DNA of 64,000 nt. Source: Pollutimonas sp. M17 (GTDB taxonomy: Bacteria; Pseudomonadota; Gammaproteobacteria; Burkholderiales; Burkholderiaceae_B). The number at the start of each line of letters is the position of its first letter. Position 1 is the stretch's first letter. This document shows positions 9,081 to 18,200 of this stretch, piece by piece. The position numbers were made by a program, and so were the translations under genes. Below the pieces are notes generated by a model. That model was not told the origin of the DNA. It made no database searches and worked only from the letters and a program-made list of their open reading frames with translations. The stretch covers positions 3,782,001-3,846,000 of the forward strand of contig NZ_CP107548.1 in the NCBI RefSeq assembly GCF_025836975.1. The letters are read 5' to 3'.

Positions 9081-10370
9081 ATGAAGGCAGCACGGTCATT
9101 ACCTATCGTTTCGGCAATCGTATTGAGCCTGGGCCCGGACGGCGCTCATGCCGCGGGCTTCCAGCTGCTCGAGCAGAATGCGAGCGGCATCGGCAATTCT
9201 TACGCGGGTTCGGCGGCCATCGCCGAGAATGCCAGCACGATTTTCTTCAACCCGGCCGGCATGACCCGCCTGCCCGGCGTCAATGTATCGGCCGGCGCCG
9301 CAGCCATCCGGCCGTCGTTCCGATTCTCGAATCTTGGAAGCACCGGCCCCACCGGCACTCCTTCCACTGGTGGCGATGGCGGCGATGCGGGCTCCCTGGG
9401 CGTGGCGCCCAACGCCTATATCTCCTGGGAAGCCAGCCCCGACTGGCATCTCGGATTGGGCGTGGGCGCGCCTTTCGGCCTGATGACGGAGTACGACCAA
9501 GGCTGGACGGGACGCCATCATTCGGAAGAGTTCAGTGTCCAGAGCATCAACATCAATCCTTCCGTCGCCTACAAGGTCAACGACCGGCTGTCCATCGGCG
9601 CGGGGGTGAGCTGGATGCAGCTGGATGCGGATTACCGGCGTGCCACGGCGGTCGTGCTTCCCGCCTTCGGTTATCTCGGCGACATCGACACCCGGGTCGA
9701 GATGAAAGGCGATGCATGGGGCTGGAACCTGGGCCTGCTCTATCAGCTCAGCGCGGATACCCGGCTGGGCCTGTCTTATCGATCCAAAGTGAAGATCGAC
9801 GCCGACGGTACGACCCGGGTCAGGAACAGGAATGTGCCCGCGCCCGCCAGCGCCCTCATTCCCGCCACAAGCGTGAACGCCAGCGCAACCGTGGAGCTGG
9901 CCGATACCGCCATCTTCAGCATCGTGCATGACCTGAACAGCCAATGGCAGCTTTTGGCGGATGTGTCATGGACGGGCTGGAGCAGCATCAGGTCGTTGGA
10001 CATAGACAGCGGAGCGCTCGGAACGGACAGCCTGGACCTGCGCCTGCGCGACACCTGGCGCGTGGCGCTGGGCGCCAACTATAAATTCAATCGGCAATGG
10101 ACATTCAAGGGAGGCCTGGCCTGGGATCAATCCCCCGTTCATGATGCGCGATACCGCCCCACCTCGCTGCCGGACGGCGATCGTTACTGGGTATCCATCG
10201 GCGCACAGTACAACTTCAACGACCGGACGTCGGTCGACGTGGGTTACGCCCATCTGTTCATGAAGAACGCCGATATCGGCAACGATACGGATCCGGCCAA
10301 GGGTACGGTCCGGGGCCACTACAAGTCCAATGCCAACATCATAGGCCTGCAGGTATCGCACCGATTCTAG
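9081..10370 (+). CDS. OmpP1/FadL-family outer membrane transport protein
   Basis: The 429-residue product is an outer-membrane beta-barrel of the FadL family, which moves long-chain fatty acids or other hydrophobic compounds across the outer membrane. A signal peptide (residues 1-24, cleavage AHA|AGF) is followed by the family N-terminus with SGIGNSYAGSAAIAENAST and FFNPAGM, the hatch region. The protein ends in the aromatic residue F (SHRF), as outer-membrane barrels do. The start has GGAGG immediately upstream; the longer frame from 9018 is less likely. A FadD-type ligase lies two genes downstream, which supports a fatty-acid role; the symbol fadL is plausible but unproven. Confidence 0.88.
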   Translation: MKAARSLPIVSAIVLSLGPDGAHAAGFQLLEQNASGIGNSYAGSAAIAENASTIFFNPAGMTRLPGVNVSAGAAAIRPSFRFSNLGSTGPTGTPSTGGDGGDAGSLGVAPNAYISWEASPDWHLGLGVGAPFGLMTEYDQGWTGRHHSEEFSVQSININPSVAYKVNDRLSIGAGVSWMQLDADYRRATAVVLPAFGYLGDIDTRVEMKGDAWGWNLGLLYQLSADTRLGLSYRSKVKIDADGTTRVRNRNVPAPASALIPATSVNASATVELADTAIFSIVHDLNSQWQLLADVSWTGWSSIRSLDIDSGALGTDSLDLRLRDTWRVALGANYKFNRQWTFKGGLAWDQSPVHDARYRPTSLPDGDRYWVSIGAQYNFNDRTSVDVGYAHLFMKNADIGNDTDPAKGTVRGHYKSNANIIGLQVSHRF

Positions 10371-10609
10371 GCGCGCGCCGCCATGCGCCGCGGAAGCCGG
10401 CTATCCAACGCCGCAGCGGACTTTCGCCCCCAAGCCCGGGAACTTGATTGAAATTTGCCGCGAACTCGACAACAATCACGAAACGTCGCGCAGGTCCGCC
10501 ATGGAATGAAAAAAGGGTTCGGCCTCTACACCATGGCTGAAGGCTTGGTGTACAGTGCCGGCAAGGCATCACAAGCAAAAAACGCTGTCCCGATAGCCCG
10601 GAGTTCAAC

Positions 10610-11203
10610 ATGAAGATTCGGTTCCGCTTTACGGCCTTTCTTTTTGGCCTGTCGCTGTTTATCGCTACTCTGGGGCTGCCGTCCCCTGCGCAGGCCTTGC
10701 AGCTAGGCGGCGTCCAGGTGCCCGAACAAGTCTCCGTCGAATCCCACCTCCTGGCACTCAATGGCGCCGGAGTGCGCAAACGCTTTTTTTTTGATGTGTA
10801 TGTGGCCGCCCTGTACACCACCATAAAGGGCCTGGACACGTCGACCATCGTCAACAGCTCCGAACCGCGCAGCCTGCGGCTTACGCTGCTGCGCAAGCAA
10901 AGTGGCGCCGCCCTGGCCGGAGCCCTCAACGACGGCCTGGACGACAACAGCTCCAGCCAGGAGCTGGACGAGCTGCGGGCGCCCAGAGAGCAGCTCACCG
11001 CCTTGGTCGGCGCGATAGATGAAGGCCTGCCGGGTGATACGATAGCCATGGACTTCAATGCCCGCCATGTGACCGTGAGCCATAACGGCCGCAAGCTGGG
11101 CGCGGTGGAAAGCCCTGGCCTCATGGCGGCGCTGCTGCGGGTCTGGCTGGGCCGCAAGCCTGCGCAGGAGTCCCTCAAGAAGGCCCTGCTGGGACAGCGA
11201 TAA
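10610..11203 (+). CDS. Exported chalcone isomerase-like protein
   Basis: The 197-residue product has a clear signal peptide (1-29, cleavage AQA|LQ) and the chalcone-isomerase-like fold of bacterial periplasmic proteins. This is seen in GAGVRKRFFFDVYVAALYTT (about residues 50-69) and the later LPGDTIAMDF...LMAALLRVWLG segment. Bacterial members are not flavonoid enzymes; plant relatives of this fold (FAP type) bind fatty acids. It is placed between a FadL-type porin and a FadD-type ligase, 25 bp upstream of the latter, so a periplasmic fatty-acid carrier role is a reasonable inference. No experimental function is implied. Confidence 0.8.
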   Translation: MKIRFRFTAFLFGLSLFIATLGLPSPAQALQLGGVQVPEQVSVESHLLALNGAGVRKRFFFDVYVAALYTTIKGLDTSTIVNSSEPRSLRLTLLRKQSGAALAGALNDGLDDNSSSQELDELRAPREQLTALVGAIDEGLPGDTIAMDFNARHVTVSHNGRKLGAVESPGLMAALLRVWLGRKPAQESLKKALLGQR

Positions 11204-11228
11204 ACAAATTAGGAAAGGGTGTTGCCTT

Positions 11229-12890
11229 ATGGAACCAATCTGGCTGGAAAACTATCCGCAAGGCATACCGGCAGACATTACCGACGAAGCGATCCGCTAC
11301 GATTCACTGGTTGGCCTGTTCGAAGATAGCTGCGCGAAGCACGCGGGCAATCCCGCTTACCTCAGCATGGGCGCCAGCATGAGCTATGCGCAACTGGAAG
11401 AACGCTCCCGCCACTTTGCGGCATGGCTGCAATCGGCGGGCGTCAAGAAAGGCGACCGCATCGCCCTGATGATGCCCAACCTGCTGCAGTATCCCGTGTG
11501 CCTGTTCGGCGCGCTGCGCGCCGGCGCCGTGGCCGTGAATACCAACCCGCTATATACCGCGGCCGAGCTGGAACACCAGTTGAGCGACTCGGGGGCGGAA
11601 ACCATCGTCATCGCCGAGAATTTCGCCCATACGCTGCAACAGGCGCTGCCCAGAACCGCCATCAAGCGCATCATCGTGACCTCGCTGGGCGAAATGCTGG
11701 GCCCGATCAAAGGGGCGCTGACCGATCTGGTCGTGCGCCACGTCAAGCGCATGGTACCCGCGTACCGCTTGCCCGATACCCGCAGCCTGAAGCAGGTGCT
11801 GTCCCTGGGCCGGCGGGCGGCGTATACGCGCCCGGAGCTCTCTCATGACGATCTTGCCCTGCTGCAGTACACCGGTGGGACCACCGGCGTCGCCAAGGGG
11901 GCCATGCTGACACATGGGAACATGGTATCCAATGTGTGCCAGGCGCATGCGTGGGTCAAGCCTTACCTGGTCGAGGGCGATGAATGCATCGTCACCGCTT
12001 TGCCGCTGTACCATATCTTCGCCCTCACGGCCAATTGCCTGACCTTCCTTAAGCTGGGTGCCAGCAATCTGCTCATCGTCAATCCCCGCGACATCCCCGC
12101 TTTCGTCAAAAGCCTGGGGCGGCACCGGTTTACCGCGCTTACCGGCGTCAATACCCTGTTCAATGCGCTGCTGAACCATCCCGATTTTTCCAGGCTCGAT
12201 TTTTCGCCGCTGAAGCTGACCCTGGGGGGCGGGATGGCGGTCCAGGAAGTCATCGCCCAGCGCTGGCTGAAAGTTACGGGCAAACCTCTTGCCCAGGCCT
12301 ATGGGCTTACCGAGACGTCTCCGGCGGTCACCATCAACCCGCTGGATAAAACGGAGTTCGACGGCTCCATAGGCCTGCCCGTGCCCTCCACCGAGATATC
12401 CATCCGCGACAACCATAGCCGCGACCTGCCCCAGGGCGAAAGCGGGGAAATCTGCGTGCGCGGCCCCCAGGTGACGCCCGGATACTGGAATCGTCCCGAA
12501 GAAACCCGCAAAACCTTCGATTCCGACGGCTTCCTGCATACTGGCGACATCGGCTATGTGAATGAACGGGGTTATGTGTTCATCCTGGATCGCAAGAAAG
12601 ACATGATTCTGGTGTCGGGCTTCAATGTCTATCCCAACGAAGTGGAAGCCGTGGCGATGGAGCACCCGGACGTGCTGGAGGCGGCCGCCATAGGGGTGCC
12701 CGACGAGCACTCCGGCGAGGTGGTGAAGCTGTTCGTCATCCGCAAGAACGACCGCCTGACCGAAGAAGCGCTTATCAGACATTGCCGCAACAAGCTTACC
12801 GGGTACAAGGCGCCCAAGTATGTGGAGTTTCGCAAGGATCTGCCGCGCAGCAATGTAGGCAAGATACTGCGGCGCAAGCTGAAGGAGTAG
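11229..12890 (+). CDS. fadD: Long-chain fatty acid--CoA ligase (AMP-forming, FadD type)
   Basis: The 553-residue product activates fatty acids to acyl-CoA using ATP. It has the AMP-binding P-loop motif LQYTGGTTGVAKGAMLTHGN (about residues 213-232), the adenine-binding YGLTETSP, and the C-terminal FACS signature GDIGYVNERGYVFILDRKKD followed by SGFNVYPNEVE. Length and motifs match FadD. AGGAAAGG lies upstream of the ATG. It ends the FadL / chalcone-isomerase-like / FadD cassette, and a bidirectional terminator separates it from the convergent rpsQ. Confidence 0.92.
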   Translation: MEPIWLENYPQGIPADITDEAIRYDSLVGLFEDSCAKHAGNPAYLSMGASMSYAQLEERSRHFAAWLQSAGVKKGDRIALMMPNLLQYPVCLFGALRAGAVAVNTNPLYTAAELEHQLSDSGAETIVIAENFAHTLQQALPRTAIKRIIVTSLGEMLGPIKGALTDLVVRHVKRMVPAYRLPDTRSLKQVLSLGRRAAYTRPELSHDDLALLQYTGGTTGVAKGAMLTHGNMVSNVCQAHAWVKPYLVEGDECIVTALPLYHIFALTANCLTFLKLGASNLLIVNPRDIPAFVKSLGRHRFTALTGVNTLFNALLNHPDFSRLDFSPLKLTLGGGMAVQEVIAQRWLKVTGKPLAQAYGLTETSPAVTINPLDKTEFDGSIGLPVPSTEISIRDNHSRDLPQGESGEICVRGPQVTPGYWNRPEETRKTFDSDGFLHTGDIGYVNERGYVFILDRKKDMILVSGFNVYPNEVEAVAMEHPDVLEAAAIGVPDEHSGEVVKLFVIRKNDRLTEEALIRHCRNKLTGYKAPKYVEFRKDLPRSNVGKILRRKLKE

Positions 12891-12972
12891 GCTTCGCGGA
12901 GCACGGGATTGGCCGGCCTGCACGGCAGATGCCCTTCCTGCTGCCATGGGCCGCCCGATAACGGGCGGACGC

Positions 12973-13003
12973 AAAAAGGCCCCGGAAATTCCAGGGCCTT
13001 TTT
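12973..13003. terminator. Bidirectional Rho-independent terminator between fadD and rpsQ
   Basis: Inverted arms AAAAAGGCCC (12973-12982) and GGGCCTTTTT (12994-13003) give a stem flanked by A and T runs on both sides. It can therefore end fadD transcripts on the plus strand and rpsQ transcripts on the minus strand. Confidence 0.9.
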
Positions 13004-13050
13004 GTTGCTTATCGCGATGAATCGGATCCGCCGCGGCGGACCGGAACACC

Positions 13051-13332
13051 TTAGATAACGCGTGCGGCTTCGAGCAAACGCACAACAGTCCACGATTTAT
13101 CACGGGAGATCGGACGACCTTCCGCAATTTCAACCGTATCGCCTTCGTTGTACTGGTTGGTCTCGTCATGCGCCTTGTACTTGTTGGAGCGGACGATGAT
13201 CTTGCCAAAGACGGGGTGCTTGACGCGGCGCTCGACGCGAACCACGACAGTCTTGTCCATCTTGTTGCTCACAACCTGGCCAACGAGGGTACGCTGGCGC
13301 TTTGCGGGCTGGGTGTTTTGAGTTTCGCTCAT
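13051..13332 (-). CDS. rpsQ: 30S ribosomal protein S17
   Basis: S17 is an OB-fold primary binder of the 5' domain of 16S rRNA. The 93-residue product has the conserved [20 protein letters not shown] and [19 protein letters not shown]. It starts 1 bp after the rpmC stop, so it is probably translationally coupled. It is the last gene of the S10 segment here; the usual next gene, rplN, is about 6 kb further along the minus strand, and a terminator lies between. Confidence 0.97.
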   Translation of the reverse strand: MSETQNTQPAKRQRTLVGQVVSNKMDKTVVVRVERRVKHPVFGKIIVRSNKYKAHDETNQYNEGDTVEIAEGRPISRDKSWTVVRLLEAARVI

Positions 13333-13333
13333 T

Positions 13334-13525
13334 TTACTTTCCTGCGTTCTCAGTCATGATGGTGCGGACGCGCGCGATATCGCGACGGACCTTGCCGATC
13401 TGGCTGGTATTGGAAAGCTGCTGGGTGGCACGCTGCATGCGCAGGTTGAATTGTGCCTTCAGCAGGCTCTCGAGCTCTTTGCTGAGCTCGGTGGCATCCT
13501 TGGAACGGAGTTCGCTGGCTTTCAT
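13334..13525 (-). CDS. rpmC: 50S ribosomal protein L29
   Basis: The 63-residue helical protein starts [20 protein letters not shown] and contains the typical [18 protein letters not shown]29 borders the peptide exit tunnel and helps dock trigger factor and SRP. It is tightly packed between rplP (9 bp) and rpsQ (1 bp). Confidence 0.97.
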   Translation of the reverse strand: MKASELRSKDATELSKELESLLKAQFNLRMQRATQQLSNTSQIGKVRRDIARVRTIMTENAGK

Positions 13526-13534
13526 AAGGTCTCC

Positions 13535-13951
13535 TTAAGCTCCGATGTGACGCGACACGAAGGTCGTGGCAATGGGCAGCTTAGCGGCGGCCAGGCGGAA
13601 AGCTTCACGTGCAAGCTCTTCGCTTACACCTTCCATTTCATAGAGCACCTTGCCGGGTTGAATTTCTGCGACCCAGTATTCAGGATTGCCTTTACCGTTA
13701 CCCATACGGACTTCAGCAGGCTTCTGCGAAATCGGCTTGTCGGGGAAGATACGGATCCAGATACGGCCGCCACGTTTGATGTGGCGGTTGATCGCACGAC
13801 GGGCGGATTCGATCTGGCGCGCGGTAAGGCGGCCACGACCCGTGGCCTTCAAACCGAACTCGCCAAACGATACCTGTGCACCGCGGGTAGCCAGGCCCGT
13901 ATTGCGGCCCTTTTGCTCTTTGCGGTATTTTCTGCGTGACGGTTGCAGCAT
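13535..13951 (-). CDS. rplP: 50S ribosomal protein L16
   Basis: L16 helps to organise the A-site tRNA binding region. The 138-residue product begins [19 protein letters not shown] and has the conserved [19 protein letters not shown] and the loop around [19 protein letters not shown]. The arginine hydroxylated by YcfD in some bacteria lies in that loop. It is 2 bp downstream of rpsC. Confidence 0.98.
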   Translation of the reverse strand: MLQPSRRKYRKEQKGRNTGLATRGAQVSFGEFGLKATGRGRLTARQIESARRAINRHIKRGGRIWIRIFPDKPISQKPAEVRMGNGKGNPEYWVAEIQPGKVLYEMEGVSEELAREAFRLAAAKLPIATTFVSRHIGA

Positions 13952-13953
13952 GT

Positions 13954-14751
13954 TTATTCTCCTTCAGGCGCGGGCGCAGCCGTTGCTGGCGCAGCGTCTT
14001 TGCGAGGGCCGCGACCGCGTCCACCGCTAGGACGGCGGCCGTCGGGGCGCTCGCCACGAGGGGCGCGACGCGGACGACGCTCTTCATCGCGGGGAGCCGC
14101 GGTCTCGGGGGGCATTTCGCCGTTAGGCAGCATGTCGCCCTTGTAGACCCAGACTTTGATACCGATGATGCCGTAGGTCGTTTGCGCCTCGGACGTACCG
14201 TAGTCGATGTTGGCGCGCAGGGTGTGCAGGGGCACACGGCCTTCGCGATACCATTCGGTGCGGGCGATTTCAATACCGTTCAAGCGGCCCGAGCTCATGA
14301 TCTTGATGCCTTGGGCACCCAGACGCATGGCGTTCTGCATGGCGCGTTTCATGGCGCGGCGGAACATGATGCGTTTTTCGAGCTGTTGCGCGATGGAATC
14401 GGCGATCAGCTGGGCATCGGTTTCGGGCTTGCGGATTTCTTCGATATTGACGTGCACGGGCACGCCCATCAAGCGCTGCAGATCGGCCTTGAGACTTTCG
14501 ATGTCTTCGCCGCGCTTGCCGATCACGACGCCCGGGCGAGCCGAGTAAACCGTGATGCGGGCGTTCTTGGCGGGACGCTCGATGACGACGCGACCAACGG
14601 AAGCGCTTTTAAGCTTTTTCTTCAGGTACTCGCGAACGCGGATATCTTCGGCCAGCATGCCGCCGAAGTTCTTGTCGTCGGCGTACCAACGCGAACTCCA
14701 GTTGCGATTAACCGCGAGGCGGAACCCAATCGGGTGAATTTTCTGTCCCAT
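13954..14751 (-). CDS. rpsC: 30S ribosomal protein S3 with long basic C-terminal tail
   Basis: S3 forms part of the mRNA entry tunnel and its helicase. The first 210 or so residues are standard, with the KH domain around [14 protein letters not shown]. The 265-residue length exceeds the E. coli protein (233) because of a tail rich in Arg, Pro, Gly and Ala from about residue 213 onward ([20 protein letters not shown] and so on). Such tails occur in betaproteobacterial S3 proteins and vary. The gene lies 9 bp after rplV. Confidence 0.96.
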   Translation of the reverse strand: MGQKIHPIGFRLAVNRNWSSRWYADDKNFGGMLAEDIRVREYLKKKLKSASVGRVVIERPAKNARITVYSARPGVVIGKRGEDIESLKADLQRLMGVPVHVNIEEIRKPETDAQLIADSIAQQLEKRIMFRRAMKRAMQNAMRLGAQGIKIMSSGRLNGIEIARTEWYREGRVPLHTLRANIDYGTSEAQTTYGIIGIKVWVYKGDMLPNGEMPPETAAPRDEERRPRRAPRGERPDGRRPSGGRGRGPRKDAAPATAAPAPEGE

Positions 14752-14760
14752 TGCGACTCC

Positions 14761-15090
14761 TTAAGCTCCGACTTTGACCACGATGTGGCAAGTCTGCTTC
14801 TCGATACGGTTACCGCGGCCTTTTGCACGTGCGGAGAAACGCTTCATCGACTGGCCCTTGTCCACGTAGATCGTGGTGACCTTGAGTTCATCGATATCGG
14901 CGCCGTCGTTGTGCTCGGCGTTGGCGATCGCGGACTCAAGCGCTTTCTTGAGGATGCCCGCGGCCTTCTTGGGTGTGAATGTCAGGATATTCAGCGCCTG
15001 GGCGACGGACTTGCCGCGGATCAGGTCCGCTACAAGTCGTGTCTTCTGGGCCGAAATATGGACTCCACGGATAATTGCAGTAGTTTCCAT
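14761..15090 (-). CDS. rplV: 50S ribosomal protein L22
   Basis: L22 lines the peptide exit tunnel with its beta hairpin, where macrolide-resistance mutations occur. The 109-residue product begins [24 protein letters not shown] one codon earlier is possible, but GAGG lies 6 bp before this ATG and only 3 bp before the GTG, so the ATG is preferred. The tail [18 protein letters not shown] is typical. It starts 3 bp after the rpsS stop. Confidence 0.96.
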   Translation of the reverse strand: METTAIIRGVHISAQKTRLVADLIRGKSVAQALNILTFTPKKAAGILKKALESAIANAEHNDGADIDELKVTTIYVDKGQSMKRFSARAKGRGNRIEKQTCHIVVKVGA

Positions 15091-15093
15091 CAC

Positions 15094-15369
15094 TTACCTC
15101 TTGGACTTCTTGTCCGCAGCGTGGCCCTTGAACGTACGGGTCAGCGCGAACTCGCCGAGCTTGTGGCCGACCATGTTCTCGTTGATGTAAACGGGAACGT
15201 GCTGGCGGCCATTGTGCACAGCAATCGTCAGCCCAATGAACTCGGGCAGGATGGTGGAACGGCGCGACCAGGTTTTGATCGGCTTTTTCTCTTTGCCTTC
15301 GACGGCCGCATCGACCTTTTTGATCAGATGCGCATCGACGAATGGGCCTTTTTTGATCGAACGTGACAT
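15094..15369 (-). CDS. rpsS: 30S ribosomal protein S19
   Basis: The 91-residue product starts [20 protein letters not shown], one of the best conserved ribosomal N-termini. S19 sits in the head with S13 and contacts the large subunit. It is located between rplB and rplV. Confidence 0.98.
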   Translation of the reverse strand: MSRSIKKGPFVDAHLIKKVDAAVEGKEKKPIKTWSRRSTILPEFIGLTIAVHNGRQHVPVYINENMVGHKLGEFALTRTFKGHAADKKSKR

Positions 15370-15381
15370 GTTGTTCGCCCC

Positions 15382-16209
15382 TTACTTGCGCTTGCGGCGC
15401 GAGACAATCATATTGTCTGTGCGCTTGTTACGACGGGTTCTGAAGCCCTTGGCCGGCGTGCCCCATGGGCTGACCGGTTCGCGACCTTCACCAGTACGTC
15501 CTTCACCACCGCCGTGCGGGTGGTCGACCGGGTTCATGGCAACGCCACGGACCGTCGGACGGACACCACGCCAGCGCATGGCACCGGCTTTGCCGATTTG
15601 ACGCAAGCTGTTTTCTTCGTTTCCGACTTCGCCTATGGTTGCACGGCAGTCGATGTGAACGCGGCGGACTTCGCCCGAGCGCAAGCGCACTTGGGCATAA
15701 GTACCTTCGCGCGCCATCAGCACAGCCGATGCGCCGGCGGAGCGGGCCATCTGCGCACCCTTGCCCGGAAGCATTTCGATGCAGTGGATGGTGGAACCGA
15801 CAGGTATATTGCGGATGGGCAGCGTGTTGCCCGCGCGGATGGGGGCATCCAGTCCCGACAACAGGGTAGCGCCCACTTCCAGGCCGCGGGGAGCGATGAT
15901 GTAGCGACGCTCGCCGTCCGCGTAGCACAGCAATGCGATGTGCGCGGTACGGTTGGGGTCGTATTCAAGACGCTCGACCTTGGCAGGAATACCGTCCTTG
16001 TTGCGACGGAAGTCGACGATACGGTAGTGCTGCTTGTGGCCGCCGCCGCGATGGCGAACGGTGATGTGACCGTTGTTGTTGCGGCCAGAACCACGCTTTT
16101 TCTTTTCGAGCAGAGCTGCGAACGGCTCGCCTTTGTGCAGATCAGGGCTGACGACCTTGATCATGCCGCGGCGACCGGCCGAAGTCGGCTTGACTTTTAC
16201 GAGTGCCAT
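15382..16209 (-). CDS. rplB: 50S ribosomal protein L2
   Basis: L2 is needed for subunit joining and supports the peptidyl-transferase centre. The 275-residue product begins [20 protein letters not shown] and includes the signature [20 protein letters not shown] with the conserved histidine near the active centre. Its start lies directly against the rplW stop (16210), so the two are probably coupled. Confidence 0.98.
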   Translation of the reverse strand: MALVKVKPTSAGRRGMIKVVSPDLHKGEPFAALLEKKKRGSGRNNNGHITVRHRGGGHKQHYRIVDFRRNKDGIPAKVERLEYDPNRTAHIALLCYADGERRYIIAPRGLEVGATLLSGLDAPIRAGNTLPIRNIPVGSTIHCIEMLPGKGAQMARSAGASAVLMAREGTYAQVRLRSGEVRRVHIDCRATIGEVGNEENSLRQIGKAGAMRWRGVRPTVRGVAMNPVDHPHGGGEGRTGEGREPVSPWGTPAKGFRTRRNKRTDNMIVSRRKRK

Positions 16210-16506
16210 TTACTTCACCTCCGTAAAGTCGAGTTCCTGACCGTCTTTGAGCGAGACATATGCCTTGCGCTCGTTACGGCGGCGACCCATGAAACGGCCA
16301 AAACGCTTTTCCTTGCCCTTGGTGTTCAAAACCTGCACGGACTCGACTTCAACCTTGAAAAGGAGTTCGACAGCGGCCTTGATTTCAGGCTTGGTGGCGT
16401 CGGCGACGACGCGGAAAGCGATTTGCTGATTTTTTTCGGCAACAAACGTGGCTTTTTCAGTCACGATAGGAGCCAGGATGACTTGCATTAAGCGTTCGGC
16501 GTTCAT
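16210..16506 (-). CDS. rplW: 50S ribosomal protein L23
   Basis: L23 is at the tunnel exit and is the docking site for trigger factor and SRP. The 98-residue product begins [20 protein letters not shown] and ends [14 protein letters not shown]. Its first four bases overlap the end of rplD (16503-16506, ATGA type), suggesting translational coupling. Confidence 0.97.
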   Translation of the reverse strand: MNAERLMQVILAPIVTEKATFVAEKNQQIAFRVVADATKPEIKAAVELLFKVEVESVQVLNTKGKEKRFGRFMGRRRNERKAYVSLKDGQELDFTEVK

Positions 16507-17123
16507 CCCAACATCTCCTCGAGTTGAGCGATAGCCGGCTTGGTGATCAGCACTTTCTTGTAGTGGATCAGCGACAGCGGGTCGGCGTAGCGCGGTTCAA
16601 CCACGGCAACGTGCGGCAGGTTGCGCGTAGCGAGATAAACGTTTTCGTCGAGCACATCGGTAATGATGAGCACCGACTCCAGGCCCATGCTTTTCAGCTT
16701 GTCGGCTGCCAGCTTGGTCTTGGGAGCGTCGAGCGCAAAAGTGTCGACCACGGCGATGCGGTCTTCGCGAGCCAACTGGGAAAGAATCGCACGGATGCCG
16801 GCGCGATACATTTTCTTGTTGACCTTGTGCGAGAAATTCTCTTCGGGAGAATTCGGGAACGCACGACCGCCTCCGCGCCAGATGGGCGAGGAAGTCATAC
16901 CCGAGCGGGCGCGGCCGGTGCCTTTCTGGCGCCACGGCTTCTTGGTGCTGTGCTTGACGGCGTCGCGGCCCTTCTGGGCGCGGTTGCCGCTGCGGGCATT
17001 GGCCTGAAATGCGACGACGATCTGGTGCACCAGCGCTTCGTTGAAGTCGCGACCGAAAATGGTGTCGGGAGCGGCAACGGTGGAAGCGGATTGACCCTGG
17101 TCATTCAGGAGCTTGAGTTCCAT
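16503..17123 (-). CDS. rplD: 50S ribosomal protein L4
   Basis: L4 is a tunnel protein and, in E. coli, the autogenous regulator of the S10 operon. The 206-residue product has the extended loop [18 protein letters not shown] (about residues 57-74) that reaches into the tunnel. Overlap of 4 bp with rplW and 2 bp spacing from rplC. Because the S10 leader used by E. coli L4 precedes rpsJ, and rpsJ is about 6 kb away here, that control may not cover rplC-rpsQ. Confidence 0.97.
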   Translation of the reverse strand: MELKLLNDQGQSASTVAAPDTIFGRDFNEALVHQIVVAFQANARSGNRAQKGRDAVKHSTKKPWRQKGTGRARSGMTSSPIWRGGGRAFPNSPEENFSHKVNKKMYRAGIRAILSQLAREDRIAVVDTFALDAPKTKLAADKLKSMGLESVLIITDVLDENVYLATRNLPHVAVVEPRYADPLSLIHYKKVLITKPAIAQLEEMLG

Positions 17124-17125
17124 TA

Positions 17126-17815
17126 TTAGGCTCCTTTCTTGGCCGACATCTTGATGGCGGGACGCACGACGACATCGGCGTTCTTGTGGCCGGGGACAGC
17201 GCCCTTGACCAGCAACAAGCCGCGTTCGGCATCGACACGCACGATGTCGAGGTTTTGAACGGTGCGGGTGGCATCGCCCAGGTGGCCCGACATTTTCTTG
17301 CCGGGGAAGATACGGCCTGGGTCTTGTGCCTGGCCGATGGAACCCGGAACGCGATGCGAACGCGAGTTGCCGTGCGAAGCACGCTGCGAGCCAAAGTGGT
17401 GGCGCTTGATGGTGCCGGCAAAGCCTTTACCGATCGTCGTGCCAGTGACGTCAACCTTTTGTCCCGCTTCGAATACGCTTTCCACGGCCACAACCGAACC
17501 GGCCGAAAATTCGGCGGCTTTGGCGGGGTCGAGACGGAATTCTTTGAGGATGCTACCGGCTTCGGCGCCGGCCTTTGCGTAATGCCCAGCTTGCGGCTTG
17601 GTCACGCGGGATGCGCGACGGGTGCCGTAGGCTACTTGCACAGCCGCGTAGCCATCGATTTCTGGCGACTTGACCTGGGTAATGCGGTTGTTCGACACGT
17701 CCAGTACGGTCACCGGGATGGACTCGCCTTCCTCGGTGAAAATACGGGTCATGCCGACCTTGCGCCCCACAAGCCCCAGCCGATGGGCGGCAGGCGTAGG
17801 TGTCGAGTTCGACAT
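17126..17815 (-). CDS. rplC: 50S ribosomal protein L3
   Basis: L3 is an assembly initiator whose long loop approaches the peptidyl-transferase centre. The chosen start gives 229 residues ([19 protein letters not shown]...). An ATG four codons upstream (17827) exists, but GGAG lies 6 bp before the chosen one. The motif [20 protein letters not shown] holds the glutamine methylated by PrmB in other bacteria. It is the first gene of this S10 segment; rpsJ is not adjacent. Confidence 0.96.
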   Translation of the reverse strand: MSNSTPTPAAHRLGLVGRKVGMTRIFTEEGESIPVTVLDVSNNRITQVKSPEIDGYAAVQVAYGTRRASRVTKPQAGHYAKAGAEAGSILKEFRLDPAKAAEFSAGSVVAVESVFEAGQKVDVTGTTIGKGFAGTIKRHHFGSQRASHGNSRSHRVPGSIGQAQDPGRIFPGKKMSGHLGDATRTVQNLDIVRVDAERGLLLVKGAVPGHKNADVVVRPAIKMSAKKGA

Positions 17816-17958
17816 CGTTTTCTCCATTCCCGACTGCGATTGGTCGGGGCTAATTACCGTGCGCTTAAATGCCGCTTTGTTGCCGCTTTGTTGCCTTGGC
17901 GGGCTTTGGCGTCATCGCCGCGCACATGAATTCTTAAAAACCAAAACTTTTTTGGTTA

Positions 17959-17988
17959 AGCGTAGCACTTTAACATGCTTCGGCTCAA
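17959..17988 (-). promoter_or_regulatory. Candidate sigma-70 promoter for rplC-rpsQ
   Basis: Reading the minus strand, TTGAGC (complement of 17983-17988) and TACGCT (complement of 17959-17964) are separated by 18 bp, about 145 bp before the rplC start. The match is moderate. A promoter is expected here because rplC is no longer preceded by rpsJ. Confidence 0.45.
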
Positions 17989-18136
17989 CCTAGCAAGCCG
18001 CCGCTGGTGTTTACCCTGAAGGCCGCGCCATTCCTGCTGAAAAAGCCACAGTGTCCGTGCTCGAGGCGACACAGCTTTGATCCGGCCGGCCCGCATTGGC
18101 GGTCAGCCCACCGGAAACTGCTCCGGCATGACTAAG

Positions 18137-18159
18137 GTAATGTTATGTTATAACATTAC
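18137..18159. promoter_or_regulatory. Zur-box-like operator upstream of the ZnuD-like receptor gene
   Basis: A 23-bp palindrome with perfect 10-bp arms GTAATGTTAT and ATAACATTAC around a GTT centre. It follows the pattern of proteobacterial Zur boxes (GAAATGTTATANTATAACATTTC in E. coli). It lies 41 bp before the start codon of a His-rich TonB-dependent receptor of the zinc type. Repression by Zur under zinc sufficiency is the natural inference. Confidence 0.85.
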
Positions 18160-18200
18160 GAATTTGGGCCAATCGCCATTCATTCACCACGGGGAAAACA

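Noticed and set aside
7429-12890. The fatty-acid cassette as a recent horizontally acquired island
   Set aside because: No integrase, direct repeats or tRNA next to it, and composition like the neighbours; an old rearrangement is more likely.
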